64,000 bases of DNA from Flavobacterium sp. UBA5153. GTDB taxonomy: Bacteria > Bacteroidota > Bacteroidia > Flavobacteriales > Flavobacteriaceae. Location of the stretch: the NCBI GenBank assembly GCA_002413745.1, contig DHXP01000073.1, positions 289,919-353,918 of the forward strand, written 5' to 3'. The notes below the pieces were generated by a model. The model was not told where the DNA came from and ran no database searches. It worked only from the letters and a program-made list of their open reading frames with translations. Position 1 is the stretch's first letter. Every line of letters begins with the position of its first letter. Below are positions 55,108 through 63,939 of this stretch, piece by piece. Made by a program: the position numbers and the translations under genes.

Positions 55108-55581
55108 TTGTCAAAAAAACCTTTGTCAAAGTTTTGGACAAAGGTTAGAATTTTAAATCTATTTCACCCATTTAAACTCAAATACACTTTTCCAAAATTT
55201 GTTGATTTTTTGTTTGACGGGTTTATTATTTAAAAACCTGGGTACAATTATAATTTTATCCCGTAGGGATTACATATTGGTAGCTTTATCGAGTATTCCT
55301 GACATTTGTCCCGTCAGGGACTAAACCAATTTAGAGTAAATATATAGTCCCTGACGAGAGAAAATAAAAGAATCGCATTTTTTTTCTACCAACATAAAAT
55401 CCATACGTAAAAATAAATCATTGAAAATCAAATAATTAGATTGATTATTGTTATTGTTTTTTTGAATTAGGTTTGAATTTTATTTATCTTTACTATTACA
55501 ATTGCAGTACTATAAAATTGTAATTACTTATGCATCCTCATTCAAAAAAGAACTTGAAAGATAATTTAAATAGGATATATC
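55108..55581. repeat. Intergenic region with REP-like palindromes
   Basis: No gene is seen. 55259-55271 is ATCCCGTAGGGAT. 55309-55323 is TCCCGTCAGGGACTA, and 55345-55359 its inverted copy with one mismatch (TAGTCCCTGACGAGA), so the pair can form a hairpin. The 13-bp palindrome GTCTCGTAGAGAC at 8878-8890 has the same design. The rest is AT-rich leader DNA of the nitroreductase gene. Confidence 0.65.
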
Positions 55582-56175
55582 ATGAATGAAGTAATCAAAA
55601 CAATATACGAAAGAAGAGCTGTTCGTAAATATACTGACCAAACTGTAAACACAGCCATTATCGAAAAATTATTGGATGCAGGAAGAATGGCACCTTCGGC
55701 AATTAATAAACAACCATGGAAATTTTATATTGTCACTTCAAAAGAAGATATTAAATTATTTTCCGGCGAAATTGCTAAAGAAGGCATGAAAAGTATAACC
55801 GATATGAGCTTAAAAAAAGTGGCTAAAGCAGTAGTTTCGGGTATAACACACTTATCCCATGGCATTGATTTTCTAACAACCAAAGACCCTGTTTTTTATG
55901 GAGCTCCTGTAGTTATTTTTATAACTTCTCCAAAAGAAAACGAATGGGCAGGTCTTGATATCGGCATGTGTTCCCAAAACATAATGTTAGCGGCGAAATC
56001 TTTAGGTTTAGATAGTTGCCCGATTGGTTTTGGGAAATTTGTCGAAAAAACCAAAGATTATTCAAAACTGAATATACCCGAAACTGAACAAGTACAAATT
56101 GCAATTATCATTGGATATGGAAAAGAAAATCCTGAAATTCATGAAAGAAAAAAAGATAATGTTTTTTGGGTATGA
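55582..56175 (+). CDS. Nitroreductase family protein
   Basis: 197-residue FMN-dependent oxidoreductase of the NfsB/NTR superfamily. Signatures include IYERRAVRKYTDQTVNTAII (8-27; FMN phosphate-binding Arg), MAPSAINKQPWKFYIVTS (36-53), and the C-terminal CSQNIMLAAKSLGLDSCPIG plus IIIGYGKENP. It reduces nitroaromatics, quinones or an unknown physiological substrate with NAD(P)H. It is alone between two repeat regions. Confidence 0.9.
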   Translation: MNEVIKTIYERRAVRKYTDQTVNTAIIEKLLDAGRMAPSAINKQPWKFYIVTSKEDIKLFSGEIAKEGMKSITDMSLKKVAKAVVSGITHLSHGIDFLTTKDPVFYGAPVVIFITSPKENEWAGLDIGMCSQNIMLAAKSLGLDSCPIGFGKFVEKTKDYSKLNIPETEQVQIAIIIGYGKENPEIHERKKDNVFWV

Positions 56176-56237
56176 TCAAATAAGAGAGAATTGAAATAGG
56201 AAGCAATTGGCGGATAAGAACAATATAACAAGAAGTG

Positions 56238-57107
56238 CTAATCCATATTCTCCAAACTCAAATATGCTTTTCCAATATTCGCAATAATATCCGAAGCTAT
56301 AAACGACTGATAGCCTGTTTCGGGTAAGGCGATGTCGGCAGTCAATCCGTGGAGGTAAACGCCGAGAACGGCAGCGTCAATGGGTTCGTAAGATTGTGCG
56401 AGCAAACTCGTAATCATTCCCGTTAAAACGTCTCCGGTTCCGGCTGTTGCCAAGGCGGCGTTTCCTGTCGTATTTTCGTAAATGGTTTCGCCGTCAATGA
56501 TGAAGGTTGGCGCGCCTTTCATCACGATTATTAGATGATGCAGGGTAGAAAAAGCGATAGTTTTTTCGAATTTCTCGGCATTTGAATTCCATTTTCCAAT
56601 GAGTCGTTCCAATTCTTTTGGGTGTGGCGTGAGAATGGTTTTATCGGGTAACAACGAAATCCATTGCTTGTTTTGGGAGAGAATATTCAGCGCATCAGCA
56701 TCGATGACCAAAGGCGTTTTGTCATTGACCAGAAATTCGTGAAGCGCATTTTGGGTTTCCAACTCCTGCCCGATTCCGGGTCCAATTCCGATGGCTTGCG
56801 GCATAAAATCGAATTCAATTTTCGAAATGTATTCTTCCTCAACATCCGTTACAACCATCACTTCCGGATTGGCAGTTTGCAGGATTTCATACCCACATCG
56901 CGGAATAAACGCCGTGACCAACCCGCAGCCGGTTTTCAAACAAGCCTTGGAGGATAAAGCCATCGCTCCTATTTTGCCATAACTGCCGCCTATTAACAAG
57001 GCGTGTCCTTGAATGCCTTTGTGGGTGTGTTTGTCAATGGGCTTGTACCGTTTGAGGATTGCTGTCTTGTGGATGTGAATTGGATTTTTCATTGCGTTTG
57101 TTTGCAT
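56238..57107 (-). CDS. nnrD: ADP-dependent NAD(P)H-hydrate dehydratase
   Basis: 289 residues, or 284 from the Met at codon 6. The YjeF C-terminal (ribokinase-like) domain covers nearly the whole length: [20 protein letters not shown] (31-50), IGIGPGIG (97-104) and the catalytic Asp in [17 protein letters not shown]. The N-terminal epimerase domain of full-length YjeF proteins is absent, so the (R/S) epimerase must be encoded elsewhere. It repairs damaged (hydrated) NADH and NADPH. Confidence 0.92.
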   Translation of the reverse strand: MQTNAMKNPIHIHKTAILKRYKPIDKHTHKGIQGHALLIGGSYGKIGAMALSSKACLKTGCGLVTAFIPRCGYEILQTANPEVMVVTDVEEEYISKIEFDFMPQAIGIGPGIGQELETQNALHEFLVNDKTPLVIDADALNILSQNKQWISLLPDKTILTPHPKELERLIGKWNSNAEKFEKTIAFSTLHHLIIVMKGAPTFIIDGETIYENTTGNAALATAGTGDVLTGMITSLLAQSYEPIDAAVLGVYLHGLTADIALPETGYQSFIASDIIANIGKAYLSLENMD

Positions 57108-57426
57108 AAAGTTACAAATTTTAAATGATTGTCCGTTTTTGACGCTATTCTATTTTTCGCTGCAGATTATATTGATTATTTTAAGGTTTTCCCCACCTAA
57201 TGCAACTTGTTAATAACTAATGATTTATTATTTGTATTAATTAGTTTTATGTAAGTAAAATCACTAGTTTTGATTGACTATTGATGTAACAGTTCAATAA
57301 CGTAAAGATGTTACTATTTTAGGTGGATTGGAGCTATTGTATAGCGTATATATACGAGTTGGCGGTCAGTTTGGAGAACCGAAACTACTATCAGATTTTT
57401 TTGAATAATAATAAAGCCTAGATAAA
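57108..57426. repeat. Intergenic region ending in cassette boundary
   Basis: No gene is seen. Its right end (57342-57387) reads TATAGCGTATATATACGAGT then TGGCGGTCAGTTTGGAGAAC, which matches the 3' end of the structured repeat at 57858-57995 (AGCGTAGACATTAGCAG then AAATCTTAGAAC). So a boundary of the same kind lies both before and after the orphan gene. Confidence 0.5.
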
Positions 57427-57852
57427 ATGTTTGAAAGCATAATAAATTGGATAATGGTTAACAAAGATTCGTTAATAAGTAACGTTTTAGTTAGTTCGGC
57501 ATTTTTAGGAATTGGTAGATTATGGATTCTGAAAAGAAAAATTCCAAAAATACTAAAAACACTCAAAAATATTAAAGTTATAAAATATTTAGGGTTTATA
57601 GTTGTATATATCTTACCACTTGGTACAATTGTTTGGATGATTGTTGACAAAACAAACGAACCAACTTTTAAAAACATCGCTTTATTCATAATAATTTGTG
57701 TTACTTTAGTTTATAATATTTTAATGAATAGTATTATTTCTATTTACGAACTGATGCATCAAATAATCGAAGCTAATTCAAAAAAGTTTTCTGAAATTGA
57801 TTCGTACGCAGGAAGAGTAAATTCAGCAATAAAAGAAATTAGAAAAGAATAA
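57427..57852 (+). CDS. Orphan membrane protein
   Basis: 141 residues with three hydrophobic segments (residues about 15-33, 55-75, 80-105), the first preceded by a short N-terminal helix, and a C-terminal charged, helical tail that looks like a coiled coil (YELMHQIIEANSKKFSEIDS). It is AT-rich and has no recognised family. Similarity to small phage-like or toxin-type membrane proteins can be imagined but not shown. It is bracketed by the cassette-boundary repeat on both sides, so horizontal acquisition is likely. Confidence 0.6.
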   Translation: MFESIINWIMVNKDSLISNVLVSSAFLGIGRLWILKRKIPKILKTLKNIKVIKYLGFIVVYILPLGTIVWMIVDKTNEPTFKNIALFIIICVTLVYNILMNSIISIYELMHQIIEANSKKFSEIDSYAGRVNSAIKEIRKE

Positions 57853-57857
57853 AACAG

Positions 57858-57995
57858 AACCGCCAACAGCTGTTTTGAGCTAGCTGGAATTTAGTGGAAT
57901 TATTGTTTCGCATCATAATTCTGCAAAACCAAAAACTGAAAGGTTACTAATTTTCAGCCATCTCAAAGCAGCGTAGACATTAGCAGAAATCTTAG
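57858..57995 (+). repeat. attC-like structured repeat after the orphan gene (copy B, full length)
   Basis: Begins ACCGCCAACAGCTG right after the stop of the orphan gene. GCTGTTTTGAG (57869-57879) can pair with CTCAAAGCAGC (57962-57972; one mismatch, G-U). Between them are the stems GAATTAT/ATAATTC (57897-57903 with 57915-57921) and CTGAAA/TTTCAG (57936-57941 with 57952-57957). It ends AGCGTAGACATTAGCAG. The fold, size and location directly after a stop resemble integron attC sites, but the sequence is not a known attC. Confidence 0.6.
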
Positions 57996-58014
57996 AACTC
58001 AGCATAAAAATGAT

Positions 58015-58122
58015 ATGAATTGGAAAAAAATTAATGAAATTTTAAATCTATCTGATAAATCAGAAATTTATTATAATTCTGGTTTTAAATTATGGCAAGA
58101 AAATTTTTTGGATCCCGACCCC
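58015..58122 (+). pseudogene. Truncated orphan gene start
   Basis: Starts ATGAATTGG right after the structured repeat and runs about 31 sensible codons (MNWKKINEILNLSDKSEIYY then NSGFKLWQENF) until it enters the 'GCGGATTTGCAATCCGTGCC' repeat at 58123 and a terminator. It looks like the start of a second cassette gene broken by the repeat. Confidence 0.45.
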
Positions 58123-58154
58123 GCGGATTTGCAATCCGTGCCCATAATCACAAG
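58123..58154 (+). repeat. 'GCGGATTTGCAATCCGTGCC' dispersed repeat (copy 3)
   Basis: GCGGATTTGCAATCCGTGCC followed by CATAATCACAAG; nearly identical to the inverted copy at 23250-23286. Confidence 0.75.
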
Positions 58155-58162
58155 AAAAAACA

Positions 58163-58201
58163 AAAAAGCCCCACAATCCTTAACTTATTGTGGGGCTTTT
58201 T
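58163..58201 (+). terminator. Perfect 15-bp terminator hairpin
   Basis: AAAAAGCCCCACAAT (58163-58177) pairs perfectly with ATTGTGGGGCTTTTT (58187-58201). Confidence 0.85.
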
Positions 58202-58222
58202 GATTGTAAGATGGCTCCCGTT

Positions 58223-58235
58223 CCTCGCAATGACA
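58223..58235. repeat. 'CCTCGCAATGACA' repeat unit
   Basis: TCCTCGCAATGACA, the same unit as in the thrB-thrC gap (50358-50399). Confidence 0.45.
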
Positions 58236-58355
58236 GATTGCAAGAAGCGGGACATGAGCGAAGCGAACTGGCGAAGCAAATAGCTCCCAAAAACACTTTG
58301 CCACTCAAAATAAAATCAATAAATTAGCCACTTCAATTTTTACACAAAACCTACA

Positions 58356-59438
58356 ATGAAAAATACTGCGCTTACGCACATACACGAGAGTTTGGGAGCC
58401 AAAATGCTTCCGTTTGCCGGATACAATATGCCTATTTTATATGAAGGCGTGAATGCTGAACACGAAGTGGTTCGCAACAGCGTGGGCGTTTTTGACGTTT
58501 CCCATATGGGCGAATTCCTGTTGACGGGACCCAATGCCTTGGCCTTGATTCAGAAAGTGACTTCGAATGATGCGTCGACTTTGACAATTGGCAGAGCGCA
58601 ATATTCTTGTTTACCCAACAATGACGGTGGTATCGTTGACGATTTGATTGTTTACAAAATGAAAGACGAGCAATATTTATTGGTCGTAAATGCTTCGAAT
58701 ATTGATAAAGATTGGGATTGGATTTCTTCGCACAATGATTTGGGCGTGGATATGAAAAACCTTTCGGAGGATTATTCTTTATTGGCGATACAAGGACCCA
58801 AAGCGGTTGAAGCGATGCAATCGTTATCTTCCATCGATTTGTCGGCGATTCAATATTATCATTTTGAAGTGGCTGATTTTGCGGGAATCGACAACGTGAT
58901 CATCTCGGCTACGGGTTATACCGGTTCCGGAGGTTTCGAGATTTATTGCAAAAATTCGGAAGTAGAAACTATTTGGAATAAAGTTTTTGAAGCTGGTGCT
59001 GCCTTTGGAATCAAACCAATTGGTCTTGCCGCTCGGGATACTTTGCGTTTGGAAATGGGATTTTGCTTGTACGGAAATGACATCAACGACACCACTTCTC
59101 CATTGGAAGCAGGTTTGGGTTGGATCACCAAATTCACCAAGGAATTCACCAATTCCGAGAACTTGAAAAAGCAAAAAGAAGCAGGTGTTTCCAAAAAATT
59201 AGTGGCTTTCGAAATGCAGGAACGTTCGGTTCCAAGACACGATTATGAAATTGTGGATGCATCGGGAAATCACATAGGAATCGTAACTTCGGGAACGATG
59301 TCGCCATCAATGAATGTTGGAATTGGATTGGGATACGTGACTACAGAAAACAGTGCCATTGGAAGCGAAATTTTCATCAGAATCCGAAAAAATGATGTTC
59401 CTGCTAAAGTGGTAAAATTGCCTTTTTACAAGAAATAA
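58356..59438 (+). CDS. gcvT: Glycine cleavage system T protein (aminomethyltransferase)
   Basis: 360-residue GcvT, tetrahydrofolate-dependent aminomethyltransferase of the glycine cleavage system. Signatures include [20 protein letters not shown] (20-39), [19 protein letters not shown] (44-62), the folate-binding [13 protein letters not shown] region (about 187-199), and [20 protein letters not shown] with the catalytic Asp near 227. Other gcv genes are not nearby. Confidence 0.95.
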   Translation: MKNTALTHIHESLGAKMLPFAGYNMPILYEGVNAEHEVVRNSVGVFDVSHMGEFLLTGPNALALIQKVTSNDASTLTIGRAQYSCLPNNDGGIVDDLIVYKMKDEQYLLVVNASNIDKDWDWISSHNDLGVDMKNLSEDYSLLAIQGPKAVEAMQSLSSIDLSAIQYYHFEVADFAGIDNVIISATGYTGSGGFEIYCKNSEVETIWNKVFEAGAAFGIKPIGLAARDTLRLEMGFCLYGNDINDTTSPLEAGLGWITKFTKEFTNSENLKKQKEAGVSKKLVAFEMQERSVPRHDYEIVDASGNHIGIVTSGTMSPSMNVGIGLGYVTTENSAIGSEIFIRIRKNDVPAKVVKLPFYKK

Positions 59439-59443
59439 AATCA

Positions 59444-59474
59444 TTTGGAAAAATAACTAATAACTGTATTTTTG
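59444..59474 (+). promoter_or_regulatory. Promoter of the YebC-family gene
   Basis: TTTG (59444-59447), 19-bp spacer, TATTTTTG (59467-59474): a full match to the Bacteroidota -33/-7 consensus, 21 bp upstream of the ATG. Confidence 0.8.
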
Positions 59475-59495
59475 CAGTTCAAAATATAATCAGAA

Positions 59496-60206
59496 ATGGG
59501 AAGAGCGTTCGAATTTAGAAAAGGAAGAAAAATGAAACGTTGGTCGGCAATGGCCAAAGCATTTACCAGAATTGGGAAAGATATTGTAATGGCTGTGAAG
59601 GAAGGTGGACCAAATCCCGATGCGAATTCAAGATTAAGAGCCGTTATCCAGAATTCAAAGGCAGTAAATATGCCCAAAGAAAATGTGGAACGCGCCATTA
59701 AAAAAGCAACCGACAAAGATACCGCCAACTATAAAGAAGTTTTATTTGAAGGTTATGCACCACACGGAATCGCACTTCTGGTTGAAACTGCCACCGACAA
59801 CAACAACAGAACTGTTGCTAACGTGAGAAGCTATTTCAACAAATGCAACGGAACTATGGGAACGCAAGGTTCAGTAGAATTTATGTTTGACCATACGTGT
59901 AACTTTAGAATTCCTGCCAATGGAATTGATCCTGAAGAACTGGAATTGGAATTAATCGATTTTGGTGCCGAAGAGGTTTTTGAAGACGAAGACGGAATTT
60001 TGATCTACGCGCCTTTTGAAAGTTTTGGTACCATCCAAAAAGAATTGGAAAACCGAAAATTGGAAATCCTTTCTTCCGGTTTTGAAAGAATTCCACAAAT
60101 CACAAAAAAACTGACTGAAGCCGAAGCTGCCGACGTGGAGAAACTAATCGAAAAATTGGAAGAAGACGAAGACGTGATGAACGTGTATCATACGATGGAA
60201 GAATAG
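59496..60206 (+). CDS. YebC/PmpR family protein
   Basis: 236 residues with three alpha/beta domains of the YebC/PmpR family. It starts MGRAFEFRKGRKMKRWSAMA, then FTRIGKDIVMAVKEGGPNPD and NARLRAVIQNSKAVNMPK-type sequence, and has YEGYAPHGIALLVE-like text (YAPHGIALLVETATDNNNRT). Recent work ties one YebC branch to ribosome stall rescue, whereas others are transcription regulators; the sequence alone does not tell which. It has its own promoter and terminator. Confidence 0.92.
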   Translation: MGRAFEFRKGRKMKRWSAMAKAFTRIGKDIVMAVKEGGPNPDANSRLRAVIQNSKAVNMPKENVERAIKKATDKDTANYKEVLFEGYAPHGIALLVETATDNNNRTVANVRSYFNKCNGTMGTQGSVEFMFDHTCNFRIPANGIDPEELELELIDFGAEEVFEDEDGILIYAPFESFGTIQKELENRKLEILSSGFERIPQITKKLTEAEAADVEKLIEKLEEDEDVMNVYHTMEE

Positions 60207-60232
60207 AACCAAATTACATAGTTAGATTGCAT

Positions 60233-60270
60233 AAAAAAACTCCATTCGCTAAAACGAGTGGAGTTTTTTT
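60233..60270 (+). terminator. Terminator after the YebC-family gene
   Basis: AAAAAAACTCCATTCG (60233-60248) pairs with CGAGTGGAGTTTTTTT (60255-60270), with one G-U pair and a 6-base loop. Confidence 0.9.
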
Positions 60271-60302
60271 ATCTTGGTACCTTGTACTAAATACTTGAGC
60301 CC

Positions 60303-61343
60303 TTACTTTATAAATTCAATTTTTTGCGCTTCTTCTTCATTGATACTGTCAAAGAAACCTTGTTCGTTCATCCAGTCATCGCTGAATACTTTGCTCATAT
60401 AACGGGAACCGTGGTCAGGGAAAATGGCAATTACATTACTGTTTTCATCAAACTCTCCTTCTTCGGAATATTGTTTAATGGCTTGAAGAACCGCTCCAGA
60501 AGTATAACCTACAAACAAACCTTCTCTTCTTGCTAATTCTCTAGTTGCGTGCGCACTTTCTTCATCGGTAACTTTTATGAATTTATCGATAACATCGAAA
60601 TCAGTAGCTGATGGAATCAAATTTTTTCCCAATCCTTCAATTCTATAAGGGTAAATTTCGTTGTTGTCGAACTCTTTTGTTTCGTGGTATTTTTTTAATA
60701 CAGAACCAAATGCATCAACACCTAAAATCCTAATATTTGGATTTTGTTCTTTCAGGTATTTCGCAGTTCCAGAAATGGTTCCACCTGTTCCGCTACAAGC
60801 GATAAGATGCGTGATTTTACCGTTTGTCTGTTCCCAAATTTCCGGTCCTGTCGATTTATAATGCGCATCAACATTCAGTTGATTAAAGTATTGATTGATA
60901 TAAACAGACCCTTTGGTCTCCTCATGTAATCGCTTGGCAACATTGTAATAAGAACGCTCATCATCAGCAGAAACGTGCGCTGGACAAACATATACTTTTG
61001 CTCCTAAACTACGAAGCATATCAATCTTGTCTTTAGAGGATTTTGAACTTACCGCCAAAATACAGTTATAACCTTTGATAATACTTACCATCGCTAAACT
61101 AAAGCCGGTATTTCCGGAAGTGGTTTCTATAATGGTATCACCAGGAGAAAGAATTCCCTTCTTTTCGGCTTCTTCAATTATGAATAAAGCTATTCTATCT
61201 TTGGTGGAATGACCAGGATTAAAAGCTTCTACTTTTGCGTAAAAATTTCCTTTTAATTCTTCGGTAACTCTATTTAGTTTAATAAGTGGTGTATTACCTA
61301 TTAATTCTAAAATATTATTATAAGCGTTAATTTCTTCTTTCAT
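60303..61343 (-). CDS. PLP-dependent cysteine synthase family protein
   Basis: 346 residues from the ATG at 61341-61343 ([20 protein letters not shown]); an in-frame Met at 61367 is less likely. The PLP Lys48 is in [14 protein letters not shown], the substrate loop is TSGNTGF, and the phosphate-binding loop is GTGGTISG. It could make cysteine (CysK-like) or cystathionine (CBS-like); the catalytic core resembles the CBS core, but there are no CBS regulatory domains. A TAAATTTG box (61393-61400) lies 49 bp upstream. Confidence 0.88.
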   Translation of the reverse strand: MKEEINAYNNILELIGNTPLIKLNRVTEELKGNFYAKVEAFNPGHSTKDRIALFIIEEAEKKGILSPGDTIIETTSGNTGFSLAMVSIIKGYNCILAVSSKSSKDKIDMLRSLGAKVYVCPAHVSADDERSYYNVAKRLHEETKGSVYINQYFNQLNVDAHYKSTGPEIWEQTNGKITHLIACSGTGGTISGTAKYLKEQNPNIRILGVDAFGSVLKKYHETKEFDNNEIYPYRIEGLGKNLIPSATDFDVIDKFIKVTDEESAHATRELARREGLFVGYTSGAVLQAIKQYSEEGEFDENSNVIAIFPDHGSRYMSKVFSDDWMNEQGFFDSINEEEAQKIEFIK

Positions 61344-61392
61344 AAAAAAATAGTTAATCAAGGACACTTTTTAATTTAACCTAAAATCCTTG

Positions 61393-61400
61393 CAAATTTA
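61393..61400 (-). promoter_or_regulatory. -7 box of the cysteine-synthase-like gene
   Basis: TAAATTTG on the minus strand, matching TAnnTTTG, about 49 bp upstream of the chosen ATG. Confidence 0.45.
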
Positions 61401-61415
61401 ACAAAAAATTTTGAA

Positions 61416-63476
61416 TTATTTTTCAATTTTTTCTAAATCTAACAAAAAACTGAATTCTTTTGCCAGTTCTTTAATTGCTTCAAACCTTCCCGAAGCACCT
61501 CCATGTCCTGCATCCATATTTGTGTCGAGAAATAAAATTGAATTATCTGTTTTCATACTTCTTAATTTAGCCACCCATTTAGCTGGCTCCCAGTACTGTA
61601 CCTGTGAATCGTGCAAACCTGTCGCAATATACATATTGGGATAATTTTGTTTTTTGATATTATCATAAGGCGAGTAGGATGCCATATATTTGAAATATTT
61701 TTTAACATTTGGATTTCCCCATTCATCATATTCTCCAGTTGTTAATGGTATGGTTTCGTCCAGCATTGTCGTAATTACATCTACAAATGGAACTTGTGCA
61801 ATGATTCCGTTATATAATTCTGGCGCTAAATTCACTATTACCCCCATCAATAATCCACCAGCAGAACCACCTTCGGCATACAAATGTTCTGGGGAAGTGT
61901 ATTTTTGGTCAATTAGGAATTTGGAACAATCTATAAAATCAGTAAAAGTATTTTTCTTTTTCAACAATTTTCCGTGTTCATACCAATGCCTTCCCAAATC
62001 TTCTCCGCCTCGAATGTGCGCTACTGCGAAAATAAATCCTCTATCGAGCAACGTCAATCGGGTTGAGGAAAAAGTAGCGTCCATAGAATGTCCATACGAA
62101 CCATAAGCATACAATAACAATGGATTCTTGCCGTCTTTTTTCAATCCTTTTCTGTAAACCATCGAAATAGGAATCTGCGTTCCATCTTTTCCGGTTGCCC
62201 AAAGTCGTTCTTCTGTGTAATTATTTTTGTCGAATTTTCCGCCAAGAACCTCTTGCTCTTTTTTGATTTCCTTAATTTTTGTTTTCATATTGAAATCAAT
62301 AACAGAAGCAGGCGTTGCCATCGATTGATATGCATAACGCAAAATATCAGTCTCAAAATCCACGTTGGTTGTCGTGTAAGCCGTGTAAGTTTCGCTTTCG
62401 AAAGGTAAATAATATTCTCCTTCTCCACTCCAAGGCATTATGCGGATTTTATTCAACCCATTGAAACGTTCTTCGACTACCAAAAAGTTTTTGAAAATTT
62501 CGATGTCTTCCAACAAAACATCATCTCTATGCGGAATAACTTCAGTCCAATTTTCCTTGGAAGTTGCTGTTTCTAAAGTTTTCATCAACTTGAAATTCGT
62601 TGCTTTGTCCTTATTGGTCAAAATATAAAAACTATCGCCGTAATGATTGATGCTATATTCCAAACCTCGAACACGCTTTTGAAAAATCCTGAATTTTCCG
62701 TCGGGATTGTCGGCTTCCAATATTCGATATTCGGTTGTTAATGTGCTTTCAGCTTCAATCGCCAAATATTTTCTGGACTTAGATTTAGCAATTTCGACAT
62801 TAAAAGTTTCATCTTTTTCATAATAAACCAATACATCGTCGGCTTGATTTGCTCCTAATTTATGTTTGAAAATTTTATCCGAACGCAAAGTGGTTTCATC
62901 CTGGCCAGAATAAAAAACAGTCTTGTTATCATTTGCCCATACCGCACTTCCGGTAACTTTCTCGATTTTATCAGAAAGGATTTTACCCGTTTCCAAGTTT
63001 TTTATTTGAATGGTATAAATCCTTCTTCCAACGGTATCCACAGAAAAACTGGCCAATTTATTGTCCGGGCTAATACTTAAACCTCCCAGTTGGAAATAAG
63101 AATGTCCTTTGGCCAATTTATTACAATCGAACAAAATTTCTTCTTTTGCCGAAAGGCTTTCTTTTTTTCTGGAATAAATGGGATAATTTTTTCCTTTTTC
63201 AAAACGGGTGATGTAGTAATAACCGTTGTATAAATAAGGTACTGATTCGTCGTCTTCCTTGATCCTGCCCTTCATTTCTTCAAACAATTCCTTTTGAAAG
63301 GCCTTGGTATGCGCAGTCATTTTTTTGTAATAGGCATTCTCCTTCTTGAGATAATCAATGACTTCAGGGTTTTCTCTGTCATTGAGCCAAAAATAATTGT
63401 CAATTCTCGCCTCACCGAATTTCTCCAGTGTTTTAGGGATTATTTTGGCAACTGGAGGTTTTATTTTTTCTGGCAT
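61416..63476 (-). CDS. S9 family oligopeptidase (oligopeptidase B-like)
   Basis: 686 residues from the ATG at 63474-63476 (MPEKIKPPVAKIIPKTLEKF). A longer frame to 63521 would add codons from the promoter region. The N-terminal 400 residues are a beta-propeller. The catalytic domain has Ser in EGGSAGGLLMG, Asp in TGLHDSQVQYWEP and His in DAGHGGASGRF, the S9A/oligopeptidase B triad. It cleaves short peptides after basic residues or proline. It is cytoplasmic, as no signal peptide is seen. Sharing an intergenic region with ybaB. Confidence 0.92.
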   Translation of the reverse strand: MPEKIKPPVAKIIPKTLEKFGEARIDNYFWLNDRENPEVIDYLKKENAYYKKMTAHTKAFQKELFEEMKGRIKEDDESVPYLYNGYYYITRFEKGKNYPIYSRKKESLSAKEEILFDCNKLAKGHSYFQLGGLSISPDNKLASFSVDTVGRRIYTIQIKNLETGKILSDKIEKVTGSAVWANDNKTVFYSGQDETTLRSDKIFKHKLGANQADDVLVYYEKDETFNVEIAKSKSRKYLAIEAESTLTTEYRILEADNPDGKFRIFQKRVRGLEYSINHYGDSFYILTNKDKATNFKLMKTLETATSKENWTEVIPHRDDVLLEDIEIFKNFLVVEERFNGLNKIRIMPWSGEGEYYLPFESETYTAYTTTNVDFETDILRYAYQSMATPASVIDFNMKTKIKEIKKEQEVLGGKFDKNNYTEERLWATGKDGTQIPISMVYRKGLKKDGKNPLLLYAYGSYGHSMDATFSSTRLTLLDRGFIFAVAHIRGGEDLGRHWYEHGKLLKKKNTFTDFIDCSKFLIDQKYTSPEHLYAEGGSAGGLLMGVIVNLAPELYNGIIAQVPFVDVITTMLDETIPLTTGEYDEWGNPNVKKYFKYMASYSPYDNIKKQNYPNMYIATGLHDSQVQYWEPAKWVAKLRSMKTDNSILFLDTNMDAGHGGASGRFEAIKELAKEFSFLLDLEKIEK

Positions 63477-63507
63477 ATTTTGAGCTTTCAATTTATTGAA
63501 GATAATA

Positions 63508-63515
63508 CAAAAATA
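63508..63515 (-). promoter_or_regulatory. -7 box of the oligopeptidase gene
   Basis: TATTTTTG on the minus strand, 31 bp upstream of the ATG at 63476. It supports the shorter start. Confidence 0.5.
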
Positions 63516-63561
63516 GTACAAAGACTTCTTAGAATGAATCTATTTATCATTAAAAATTTAA

Positions 63562-63592
63562 TTGAATATAACACTGCAATATAGTAATTTTG
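63562..63592 (+). promoter_or_regulatory. Promoter of ybaB
   Basis: TTG (63562-63564), a 20-bp spacer and TAATTTTG (63585-63592), 26 bp upstream of the ATG at 63619. Confidence 0.65.
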
Positions 63593-63618
63593 CATTACAA
63601 ATTTTTAAAATTATACAA

Positions 63619-63939
63619 ATGGATTTAATGGGAATGATGGGTAAATTGAAAGAAACCCAACGAAAAATAGAAGAAACAAAAAAAAGGTTGGATTCTGTTT
63701 TAATTGACGAACAAAGCAATGACGGTTTATTGAAGGTTACTTTGACAGCCAATGGAAAAATAAAATCCATCTCGATTGACAATGCCTTATTGGAAGACAA
63801 AGACCAACTGGAAGATTATTTGATAGTAACGTTAAACAAAGCCATCGAAAAAGCGGCTAAAGTAAATCAAGCCGAATTGGATGCTGTCGCAAAAGTCGAT
63901 ATGCCAATGATTCCAGGACTGGACGAAATGTTTAAATAA
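63619..63939 (+). CDS. ybaB: YbaB/EbfC family nucleoid-associated protein
   Basis: 106 residues from the ATG at 63619 ([20 protein letters not shown]). An upstream in-frame Met at 63562 is rejected because the promoter box lies between the two. Small DNA-binding dimer family (PF02575): the [20 protein letters not shown] strand region and the C-terminal helix [20 protein letters not shown] are visible, ending [12 protein letters not shown]. It is often next to recR or dnaX in other bacteria; here the neighbour is an oligopeptidase gene. Confidence 0.93.
   Translation: MDLMGMMGKLKETQRKIEETKKRLDSVLIDEQSNDGLLKVTLTANGKIKSISIDNALLEDKDQLEDYLIVTLNKAIEKAAKVNQAELDAVAKVDMPMIPGLDEMFK

Noticed and set aside
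55257-55360. CRISPR array
   Set aside because: The units are unequal palindromes with variable spacing and no conserved direct repeat of typical CRISPR length; no cas genes are present.
57366-57689. A minus-strand frame opposite the orphan membrane gene
   Set aside because: It overlaps the plus-strand gene fully; the plus frame has a better length, hydrophobic pattern and location relative to the repeat.
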